From Hippasteria phrygiana (lineage: Eukaryota > Echinodermata > Asteroidea > Valvatida > Goniasteridae): a stretch of 64,000 bases of DNA. Below, piece after piece: positions 47,801-59,800 of the stretch. Both the position numbers and the translations under genes were made by a program. Every line of letters starts with the position of its first letter. Position 1 is the stretch's first letter. Location of the stretch: NCBI GenBank assembly GCA_037893225.1, contig JAZGUH010000484.1, forward strand, positions 1,364,001 to 1,428,000, in the 5' to 3' direction. Under the pieces are notes generated by a model. It was given only the letters and a program-made list of their open reading frames with translations, searched no databases and had not been told where the DNA came from.

Positions 47801-50800
47801 TACGGAGTGGCATCATTACACTGAGGGTTTGGGACATTCCAAAAACAAAGTCTCATGAAAGAGGTTTTCACCTGTTCATCTTTGATGGGAAGAATGTGCC
47901 AGACATCCTCCGCTCTCTTTAATCTCTGTCTTTCATCAAAGAAGCTCTTAGCTACCGTCTCCCCGACTCCAAAGAACCCTCCTGTGACCAGCGTGACTTT
48001 CTGTAACTTTGCCATAGCTTTGCCGATCTCCCTGTTGACATAAAATGTTGCTGGAGTAGATTACTAGGTTAGGGCAGCCATTCATTATCAGGGGGCTTGT
48101 GCCAAAATGAAACTGATTGAGACTTTAGGCCTGTAGGTTTTTTTTTTTTCTCTGATGTGCAAACTATTTGGTTAAATTCAGCTTCTCAGATATTGAAGAC
48201 AATATAAAAATTGGTCAAACTGAGTATGGTATGCAAATAAACACATTAAATGTGAATGCCTCAGGTTATATTTCAAATACTTTTAGTCACCCCCTTGCTG
48301 TGTACTGAACCATTTTATTATTAACCATACTTTACATCTACGTGCTTCATTTCTGTGACGAAGAGAACTGTTAACTATCGGTTTCAGTTTTTAGACTCCA
48401 ACTTACTTGCAGATAGCTTCGCTCTTGTCGTAGTAGAAGCATGTTCCTCCGGAGATGTAGACACAGTTACTTCCAGGTAGCTTCTGGCAGATACTGCTTA
48501 CCTGCAGAAAATACAAATCACTCATGACTCATGACTCATGACTCATCGGTGGGGTTAGATACAGGCTTTCAAGCAGACACAGGTAAAAAAGAAGAGAATA
48601 ATAGGAACACAATTTTTGAAAGACAATTACAAAGTAGGACTTTGCAGGACAAAATCATGATAAAGTGGGCTTTCAGGAGTAGTTTTTGTTGATACTTACC
48701 CATGTCCACAGCATCACAAGCCTCATTTGGCATGTTCTGTACTCACAACACTTGTGCTCCATCCTCAACTAAGCTCTTGGAAGTAAAGCTGCAGTACTCC
48801 TGCACCCAAGCCTTTTATTGTATATTTTTCATATGACAGTGTGTAACACTCAATATTTAATGAGATTTTTTGTGATTTTTCAATGAGATTTGTTAGAGTT
48901 GTGGGACAACAAAAGTAGGAAAAAGTACAAAAAGATAGACATTTCAAGACTAAATTACAAAAGGTAGGAGCAAGGTAAAACAAATTATGTAAAAGTAGGA
49001 AAAGTAGGAATACTTGAAAGCCTGTTAGATATGAATGAATCCTGACTCAGACTCAGACTCGAGAATGACGAGTCACCTTGTTGATGACTTATATATGGAC
49101 TCGAGTCACAATAAACAATGACTCTGACTTGGACTTTGACAAACATATGCCTAGGGCTGGTTTTTGTAGGTATTTCCATGACACCAATCAAGCCATCTTG
49201 GCTTATAGCTACTCACACATGATTCAATCTGCGATTCCTGGGTGACGTTCATAGTGCAGTCTGGCTGGTTGGGGTTGAGGGCGCACTTCACTCGGGCCAA
49301 GAGTGACTGCTTGTAATCTGCTCTCCTAACATCCTGCAAATAAAAAAAAATTAATCAATAAAAAAAAATCAACAACGCAAAGCATAAAAATCTTCAAAAG
49401 AATTCTCTAGAATTCAATATAAGAGTATTGACAAAAAATTAAATAAGCAATGTGCACGACTTGGAAAAAAATGTAAAATACTATAACAGGATCCAACAAT
49501 AGAGTGAGTAGAACAATAAAACAAACAAAATAGCTAAAAACTAACATTGACCATTTGTGCTGATTGCCTAATGTGACTTAAAGGTAGTAAACATTTGCAA
49601 ACAATGAGAAAAATAATGTTGTTCTGGTAGTCTGGTTCCCTGAGCAATTTATAGACACCAGGGAATTATCAGGTATGGGAAGCAGACTAGCTGGCTTGCT
49701 CCCGTTCACGGATGTGTAACCAATTCTTTGAGACTATTATTTACTTGCAGTCAAATAAAGTGTTTCACAACAATTTAGTAGTTTTGTTTTTTTGATGTTT
49801 GCAAATGTTGTATATTACCTTTAAGAGTAATGTGCACATTAAACCGGTTCAGTATTTCAACTGCGCATGTGCACAATGACATTTTATCCCGAACTAACGC
49901 GCGCATGTGAACGTGCAAGGTGGTTGCACAATGCGCACGTGTTTAATTCAATCAGAATGGGCGTTCGCGTTATACGGCGTGACATTACGTCAGCAATTTT
50001 ATCCCGAATAACCTTTGACCTTTGAGATACCGAACTGGCTTATTGTTTTTCTTTATTTGGCAGTGACACGCTTGAACCAACTTAACCAACGGTTTAAAAC
50101 TCACCTCAAATGTACTCGTTCCAATCAGCATACTCATCCAGCCAGGCATCTCAAACTCCTCATACTTCAGTGGCACGACCCGCTTGCGTTGCTCACAGTA
50201 AAAGACCTATCAGTGGGAAAGCAAGGTCAAAGGTAAAGCAATTTGGACCAAAATGTGAACATCATTTTGACATGAACAATGAGAATATGATAAGTGCACA
50301 ATTTTTACTTAGTAAAAGAAATGTATGTTGTTTTTTCCATTTTTAATGAGCCGGAACTCTTGTTTCATTGTTTGAAAATCTCTTTCCTGTTAGTCAATGT
50401 CGATGACTAGCCTAGGCGCATACCTGCTGCTGGCCTGCATCCGAGGAGGCGAAATCCTTGGACAAGACGAAGACGATGACGCCTGCCTCAGCTGCTTTCT
50501 GCTGCAGGATGCCGACAGCATTGGCCATGCTATTCTCCGGGGTATCAAAACTATCTTCACTGTCAAATATCAATGTGGAATCTAGACGCAAGAAAAAATT
50601 CCACCAATAAGCACAGGCGAAATGTGTGGAGTACAATCAGCAAATAGGAATTTTTCCCAACAGTTTTGAAGGGCCCTGGTTTCAACAAATGAGAACATTA
50701 ATAGGGGAGGGGCAGTGGGGTCTGTGGGGTAAGTGGGGAGGGTATCTGAACATCAGTTTGATTGGTTAAAGCATCATTGCAGATGTTGACACTGCCGATA

Positions 50801-53800
50801 AGAAAATTAATTTTGCGCTGTATAGCAACGTTGACCAAACAAAGTAAGCGCTGTCATCGTTACGAATATTTCGGACACAGATCTGGAGAGAAATGGCACA
50901 CTTTAGTTCTGAAAATATAGGATATGGATTCTTGGGAATTACTGTACTAGACACGACAGTGCTGTTGCTTTTCCACTAATTTTTTTTTTTACTCAGATTT
51001 TAACACACTCGGGCACTAACTGAACTTTCCCTCTAAAATATTTTCCCCATGTTTATTATTGTCCCTAATTCTGAAGACTATTTTGTCCGCTCTCATATTG
51101 ATTAAAAGACTATTAGAGCCAAACCAAACCAAACAAACTGTCCAAAATTTGGACATACCATCTTCCAAGGGCTGTGATTGACAGCTGAAATTTAAGGACC
51201 CATCGTCGATCTCCAAGGTACACCAGACTTCGTAGCCTTGTTCCTCAAACAGCAACTTCAGCTCGTCACCCTGGCAACCAATGAGAAACAGCAATAGTAT
51301 TGATTTGTGTGATAAATTGCGACTTATTAAAAACAAACTTTAAAATTCCTGGTTATTAAACTTTAAAATTGTATTTAATAAAAAGCATTTAAACACTCAT
51401 CGATACTACATCAGCAAGGGTACATCTTGTCACACCAATGCAATGCAATTCCATTTTCTGTTCAAGGATAAAACCAATTCCCCAAAATAAAAAAATAAAA
51501 TAATACTTTATGACAATAGTAATAAGAAAGAATCAACGATCAGAAACTTACAAATTCCTTTTGCTTGGGGTGAACACTAATGACAACCATGGGAATGCCC
51601 ACTCTGCTCTCTGTCACAACCGTCATGCAGTTCGGCAGGCCTGGCGGCAATGCTGAAGGGTAACTCCGTAGTATCGGGGACTGAAACAAAAAAGAGATGG
51701 CACAGTGCCAAATTTAGAAACGTTTTGTGGGGGTTTAGGGGTGTCTGTTTGTTAGGTCGTTTGGTCATCTTGTCTGTTTGTTTGTTGTTGATTGACATCC
51801 TTGTGCCATTGACAAACTTCTTTATAGATTACTGACATAAAGGAAATTTTATTTCTTATCTTTCGTTTATGGAAGTCCCCCAATATAGCTCGGTGGTCGA
51901 GTGGTAAGACATCTGCACTAGAAAGCAGGAGGTCGTGGGTTCGAGTCTACCCAAGTGATTTTTTCCAAAATAATCTCTCGGGCAATACTGAGTACACAGT
52001 GTTTATAAAATGTTTTTACTGTAGATGTTTGGTCTATCAGTCAGTTTGTCTGTTTGTTTGTTTGTTGACTTTCTTAATTGTCCTAACAACAATTGTTTTA
52101 TATGCAGTTCTTTTAACTACTGATACTAATTAAATATTGAAATTGAAGTATTTCTATATTTCAGTTTTGCGGTACATCTCTAGCTTTATATGTCATTAGT
52201 TTGAACGTGAAAAATTACACTGAATATGACCTTACCTTCTTTTCCAACTCCTCGTGTTGGGCCTTTCTCCGAGCGTGCACCAAACATCGCGTTCCAATGT
52301 CTTTACTGACTGAAACCACGTCGCTCTGGTCCCACGAAAACAACACCTCCGCCTGTTTGTCTGCCATAAGACGAAAAATTTTCTCTGGAAATAAGAACGG
52401 AGGCGTACACAAAACGCAAAACATACATCAAGAGGTAGAGAACGGAGATTAGTAATCGGATTAGATGCAGCTCACAGGCAGGCCGGCCAATCGGCATGTT
52501 AGTTCCATGATAAGTGATCACTGTGCAAGTCAGTACATGCTAAATGTAGGTATTCCTCCTACATGTTAATGGTTGACGTGGTTATTAGTATGATGCATAC
52601 ACTTCTGACTTGCAATGTTCATCATCCATTCACAAATAAACAATGCGCGGTAAGTATTAGTTAATTCTATATGAGTATGTTGAGATGAAAAAATGTTAAT
52701 TCATCTAAATCAAAACAATTTGTAAAATACTGTCCAACTACGTGACCTACAAAAGCAAGGGTGGATTAAAGCATTCCAACATACATGTATGAACAAATGA
52801 ATTTTTGGATTAAGAATTCTCTTTGTCCTCATTTGAAAAATCCTACGACTTTTTTCGTATGTTTGAAAATCCTTCTCATCATGTGACAGGTTGATGTTCA
52901 TGCATACAGTCTGTTGCATTGCTATGAATGAGAAGATTTTGCAATGGAAGGCATTCTATAACAATGTCAAGATCAACCTCTGCTGCTATCATGTGCTAGT
53001 AATGTCAAGATTCTGCAGCATGGCACCATGAGTTATTCATGATCTAGAAAAAGAAGATGCAAGCTCATTAGTACACAACATGTATATGTAGCATTATGAT
53101 GATGCATCCATGGACTATGCCTGCAGTTAAAGTTATATAGATGACGTGGCCTCCGACGTCACATGTTTATTGGAATGTGCCCGGAGGTATGCGCACGCAT
53201 CGTGTTTTGCATAAAATTTTGTTTAGAAGTGGCATCGCAGGTCAGATCGTCCTTTGAATTATGTGACCTTTTTACGGTTGTCACTTCTTAAACCAAATTT
53301 ATGCAGAACATATTTGAATAAATAGGGCGATTTAGATGTAAACAAATGGCACGTGGTCTATACCCAATACACTTTGTAAGTTTGTACCTTCAACTCTATT
53401 AGATAAGTTTTGAAGGTTTCAAAACAATTCTTTATTAGTTAACCTTAACCCTGCCAGACGCAGCACATGCAGTGCATCTGTGCTGACAGCTCCACTTTGC
53501 TGGACTCTCCACACAAGTCAATGTGACAAAGTATGCAATCTGATGCGTCTGGCAGGGTTCTAGCAAACATGCCCTGGAGGGTTAGGATTAATTAATAACA
53601 AGAACCAGAAGAAATGATCAGGCTGTCTACTTTTGGCAGTTAATAGGGAGGTGGGATAAAAAGGCTCTTCTTTTTGTCTCCGAGGCTCAATAAACTCTTA
53701 CCATTCATATGAAATACACAAATGTTATACAGTAACTGATGTTAAAGTTATGAAATAACATTGGTATAGCTGACTACACCTTTTGCAGGCAGTGTTCATA

Positions 53801-56800
53801 CTTCGTGTGATTCAACATATACATGAAATAACGAACCTGTGAAAGTTTGAGCTCAATCCGTCATCCAAGTCACAGGAAAATAGTGAAAAACTTCTGGTTT
53901 TAAAAAAATCAATTTTTGGTCATTGCCAAAGCTATATCATACCTAACTTCAGTTACTGAATTTCGTTTGCTTAATGTAAGAACCAATATATCTTGAAATG
54001 AAATTTACTTGTATTATTTTTGTCTTACCCGAAGAATGCCATTCAAAATACCTCATGAATATTCATGTTGTGACCTCTCACCTCTGTCCTGCTTTCCCTG
54101 TCTCCAGTTGATGAACTGTGTGGTAGCAAACTGGATGGCTAGGCAGCAGGGCGGCCATGTTTCCACGAAGGATACCGGCACGATGTACTTGTTCAAGATA
54201 TCGGCAAGCTTCAACTGAAAGATATCGATCAGACATCCTTCAAACTGCTCTTTTCCTCTGATTACATTCCCAACATATCATTTGTGGGATTATATATCAA
54301 TTTACAATAATGGTTGGCTGATGACCATCGTTGGTAAACTCCTGACTTTTTATCAAATACTGCCCCTAATTTAACAAATTTAGTTAGTCGCATTTTGTTT
54401 GCAATTGGTTGTACATCTATGAATGGGTGCAGGCCAACTACTGTGGTTCCCTGACTTGACAATTCCCAGATGTCTATAAATTGCTTTGTTTCATTTGCAG
54501 TCGGGTCAGGGAACCAGACTACAGGCACAGCATTTTGTTCTGACTTTTTCAAGCATCTTATATTAACATAAAACTTTGAACAGGTCATTGCAATAATATT
54601 TGCTATAAAATAGAAATACTAACACGCACATCCATCCATTTCTGAAAATTACAGCAAAAGCAAATGTTACATATTACGCAAAGGCTCGCTAAGTTTAGGG
54701 GCAGAATTTGCTTAAATTTGCTTTACCATTAATTAACCCTAACCCTCCTCAATCCTCAAAAATCCTCATGGTGGTTTTGGAGGATTGAGGAGGAATGGTG
54801 ATTGAAGCACCGCAGGATTTTGGAGGATTGAGGAGGAATGGTGATTGAAGCACAGAGGATTTTGGAGGATTGAGGAGGAATGGTGATTGAAGCACAGGAG
54901 GATTTTGGAGGATTGAGGAGGAATGGTGATTGAATGGTGATTGAAGCAAAGGATTTTGGAGGATTGAGGAGGAATGGTGATTGAAGCACAGGAGGATTTT
55001 TGAGGATTTTGGAGGATTGAGGATGGTTCCTAGCAATAAGGGCCTAGGGGGTTAGGGTTAAGCAACCCTATAAAAGAGAGGCTCAGGTGGACAACCAGCC
55101 CTGACAATCTCTTTCTTTTAAACTCACCTCCCTGTTCGTCCATTGGGTTTGGCCATATCTGGGTGTAACAAGAGGCACAAATATCTCACAGTTACTGACT
55201 GCATAGTTCAGACTATCCTGCCAATCGCTCCCAGAAAATATTTCGTGAACATCCTGCAAAACGACAAATTCAATGATGATTGAAAGCAATTTTTAATGCA
55301 AGAAAATAAAATACCTCCACAGCCTAGGACATAAAATTAAACCACAAACCACTCAAAAAACTTTTTTGGAGGCAAGCAGTCCTCAAATAAAATTGTTTAG
55401 GAAATATACCAAAAAAATAAGAGGAAGGGAGACATTATGTGTCCCCAGTGTCTCAGTCATCAACGTACTGCCTTCCTGACCAGGGGGCATGCAAAAATAA
55501 CTTTGGACAGGCAGTTTTTGCTTGAACAAAATACAGAAACCCCATTTTGTACATTAATCTGTGATTATGGCAAATAAAATGGCAACAAAGGCCGAGACTG
55601 TAGCAAGGAGTCATCAGTATGCAAACCTTAGCTGGCGTGGACAGGCAGATATTTAATTCTAGATGAACCCCGTGTCCCCCACACTGCAAAATGATTTGCT
55701 TACACGGAAAAATAACTAATAAGACAAACATTCTTTAAATCAAACTTGACCACACTCCTTTGTTCCTTGCTGTCCCTTCCCCCCTCTTAATTACCCCTCT
55801 GATGTTCACCTAGGCTACTGCCGTACTATCTTGGTCCTTAATCTCTCTTTTGTTTGTCCAACCAACCCCTGCATGCTTGTGTGTCCCCTTCACATCTGTT
55901 TCTTGTACCACTGTCATCTACCTTTGAGAAAGAACTTGCTAAGTTTGAAACATACGGCTAATTTTGTTGAGATTTCAGGTCCATCCAGTCAGTTAGCAGT
56001 TTGCAGCAGTTGAATTCATTTTAATGAAATAAAATGTTCCCATTTATAAGAAACTTTATTTGGCAGTGTGGGCCTTATAGGGTTACCATGCTTTCAAGCA
56101 GACCCAGGAAAAAATGTAGAATAGTAGGATCAAAAATTTTTTAAATTAAAAAACGGAACAAAACTTTGAAGAACAAATTTAGGATAAAAGTAGGACTTTC
56201 GCGAGCTTTCAGGAGTAGTTTTCATTAATACTTGCCCATGTCCACAGCTTCACAAGCCTTATTTAGCATGTTCTGTACTCACAACACTTGTGTGACATCC
56301 TCGACTAAGCTCTTGGAAGAAAAGTTGCAGTACTCCTGCACCCAAGCCCTTCATTGTGATTTTCACATGACAGTGTGTAACACTGTTATGAGAAATATTC
56401 AGTAAGATTTCATTTTTCAGAGTTGTGGGACAAAACATAGGAAAAAATAGGAATTTCAAGAAGAAAAGTAGGAAAAGTAGGAGCAAGGTAAAAAAAAAAG
56501 TAGGAAAAGTAGAAATACTTGACTGAAAGCCTGTGTTACATCAGACAATTCCGCTCACCAGATACACGCTGAATTTGAGTCCCTCCAGAGCAACCTTAAG
56601 ATCCAACGCATACTGCGACGCCTCTGCCCTGACGTAGCTGATCAAGATCTGTTTGGCTGCCTGCTTCTGAGCCTTGGTCAGGAAAAAAGAATCCCCATGG
56701 GGGATGGGACTGAGGGGGCGGGGGATGCTACCATGGGACAGGGCAAGAGTCACATTGTCAAAGTGGAGGGGGGAGGGGGAACGGCTACGGGTGGGGGAAA

Positions 56801-59800
56801 TAAAATGAGAAATCAAGTGCAGTTTTGTTACTTTCTTGTGTGCATTGCGAAATGCTGTGGATAAGTGGTCTTATCAAAGACGTTACATGTACATTCAGGA
56901 GATTTTGTGTTCCACACAATTGACTTATGGCGGTATAATCACATGAATACAGCTTGTTAAAAATAGTCCGATCATATTAATCATCTTTCAACACTCAACA
57001 CATCTTTTAGAAACATAAAACTACTGCACAAAGTTGCAGAGCTATCCAAGGGACATGGCTACCTGACAAGAAGCGGTTTATGGGTCAATTTGTCAACTTA
57101 TTAGTATTTGTTTGGCAAATTAACTTAGGGGAGAAACGTAAATTATAATCTATTATTTTATTTAACTTCATTCAACTGACAGACCAATTCTGATCTCAGT
57201 ATTGTGAGGGTACATAAAAAGCATAATGTATATTTTAATGGCAAAAAACGTAACTTTAGTAAGGTATATGTACATTTACAGAATATTGGTAAATGGTCAT
57301 TTTTGCATTTTGTACATGGTTGACATTCAGATTGATTTATTTATGGGGGGTGTTCATGCATGCCTGTTATGCCCAACCCCCTCTACAACTACGGTTGTAT
57401 TGACTGATAGTTATTACACATTTTGTGGAAAACATTTCACACACATGCAGTTTTGCTTTTTAACCGATAGTTTCGGCAACATTTTCAACGCACATATATA
57501 TTCCTGTGAGTTACGCACATACAGGTATATATATATTCTAGAAACTCATTTATCTATCTATTTATGTGTGTTTAGCATTGAACAATGTACACAGATTTAT
57601 CATGGACTGAAATCATACAGAAAAACCAAAACAAGATAGAGTTGTCTGCAGAAATGGCCAAAGTGGAACAAGGTAAATATTCACTGGAGACACACAACCT
57701 TTGATCAATAGCAGCACGACTGAGTCACCAATAATAACCATGCTGAGTTTGCTATCTTGTCTGCAATATATATCTGGTCCATATATTGACTGTCTTACAC
57801 AAAAAATCATTCCTTTTTAACGTCAGCAGTGTTTTAATCGGACCAAGGGCGATTCACAATACAGTATGCATTCAAGTGGTTGGCCCAAAGAGTTCATTAG
57901 CAACTTAATCACCCATATTACTGCATTCATCCAGGGCTATGTCTCGAGATGCGAGTCACCGTTTATTTTAGAACCAACAGTTACTCAAAAGAGACTAACC
58001 TCTATCTTATTGTCACCTCACCATACAAACCCCCAAAAGTATCTGACAGCTAATTTACAGAAAACTCATTCTTGTTTTATGAATTATGAAGCACCTAAAT
58101 TGCCGATCTGTTAACTGCTAAATAAACCCGTCTATTTTTTCTCACAGGCTTTAAGATAAAAAAGATACATTACTCATAGTATGTCGTATAGTTGAGCAAA
58201 TTGAAGTTTAAATTGAAAATGAACTTACTATTTTTTTCGGGGAGTGTCGATGGTTAAAGTGTTCTCTTTCTTGAAGTCGTCCAAATCAATATCGTCGCTG
58301 GAGTCGTCGAGGAAGTGCAGTCTCACACACGAACCGGAGAGGATATCAATGATTGTCATGGCTTCCTCCTGCTGGGAACAGATCGGCCAAAAGTTGCGAT
58401 CCACAAAGACCCATTCCCCCGATGGAAGCTGATGGCTGCCGCCGAGCTATTTCCAGGGAACACAAAAAAATCAAACATATCTCGATGGGAATTACCAGTT
58501 TAGCACGTAACCAGGCACAGTTACCAATTCATTATGAATGATAACAGACCCTGTATGCCATTTTATTTCTTTTCTCTACCTCCCACAATGCATTGCAATA
58601 CTGTCTTGGAATCTGTGACATAAACGAGGTATGCTTAATCTCAGTTCTGCTTTTTGGACTCAAACCTCGTTAAAGTCTCGAGAATTGCGTGATCTCATGA
58701 TCTGGGTTTCAGAATGTACATAATGTATTAAATCGGTTGATATGTTTCAGTTACCATGGTAACACATACCTGTGCTAATATTGCTTCTCTGAGTTGGTTT
58801 ATGGGTAGACTGAGAGTTGACACAAAGATGAATCCGAGTGGCCTGCCTTTCTCTGTAGAGACCCCAACACGTGGTTTCGCTACCCAAAAAAATAATAACA
58901 TCAAATTTACCTGTGGATACACGTACATGGTGTATGCTGTATATAAGCCTCATCACTCCATGTTTTGGAGTGATGAGCTATTACATTACTAGAGTGCTAA
59001 CTCCTCATTTCCCTCACACATGTACAGATGTTGTGAAGCCACCCTGGGTGCGGCCATGATAATTTAAATTATCTGAAAATGTCACTGTGTAGCCGTTCTG
59101 AATGCATCTTCCATGTACATCTGTAAACAATGTTGCTAAATGTGTTTTACCTACCAATTTCATTTCTGGGATTTCAAACTTGTTATCTTAAAGGCACACA
59201 TTGTCATGGAGGGCGCCCACTTGGCCTACAATAAGTGTTCTAAAATTATTTATGCTTGTATAGATCACTAAAAAGTTGAATATCACAATATACACAACCA
59301 TCCCTTGTCTGAAAATCACTGACGAAAATACTTCGAGTCGATAGTTTGGTTTGGAAAAGTCGGAGCATTAGAAAAGGAAAAGCACATGCACTTTTTCATC
59401 AATGATTTTCAGACAAGTAGTGCATTTTCGAGGGTTGGTCGTGTACATTATGTATTCTACTTGGCAATGATCTTTCCAACCGTAGCAATTTTAGGATGAA
59501 AGCTTTTCCCAGTGTGTTCCTTTATTAATGTTAACTTCTTATTAACCCTCCTACTATTATAACTATCACAACCTATCGAAAAACCAAATCCTCTCCTCTC
59601 CCACAGCTTGTGTGTCTCAACCTGTCACTCGATAGGTTTTGATAGATAAGGTAGTTGGCTCCAATTTGGCACCTGGAGAGGGAGGGTTAAACTAAAGTGC
59701 ACTACACATGCAGACTTTGTAATGTTTGGGCTAAAAACACCTGCTGCAATACAACTTACAAGTACTTTTATGTCAACTCAATCAAAGAGATACAAGATAG

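Larger units (their letters stand above)
44808..48501 (-). other. Exons of the C-terminal SLOG/LOG-like domain
   Basis: Exons 48501-48407, 48031-47872, 47301-47175, 46542-46421 and 44984-44808. Rossmann signatures follow the LOG/SLOG order: NCVYISGGT, KVTLVTGGFFGVGETVAKSF, HILPI, VPFGETVFIGDSVRQRETIV, DICILIEGGPGAAHEAEEF, then VIPIKCTGGSAGGKF. The ...EGGPGAAHE loop stands where LOG enzymes have PGGxGTxxE and would bind the phosphate or ribose of a nucleotide. It ends in a helical tail to the stop at 44808-44810. Confidence 0.75.
54082..56784 (-). other. Exons of TIR domain 1 (putatively catalytic)
   Basis: Exons 56784-56559, 55253-55128 and 54214-54082. Box 1 is QILISYVRAE. A helix (LDLKVALEGLKFSVYL) and BB-loop region DVHEIFSGSDWQDSL follow, then AVSNCEIFVPLVTPRYG, then WTNRELKLADILNKYIVPVS. 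The Trp-x3-Glu-Leu motif (W316, E320 in visible numbering) places a Glu where NAD+-cleaving TIRs such as SARM1 have theirs. Confidence 0.8.

Noticed and set aside
51886..51953. tRNA gene on the plus strand
   Set aside because: The box motifs are good, but the acceptor and anticodon stems are poor, and the same sequence occurs at 29352-29436 in a repeat context.
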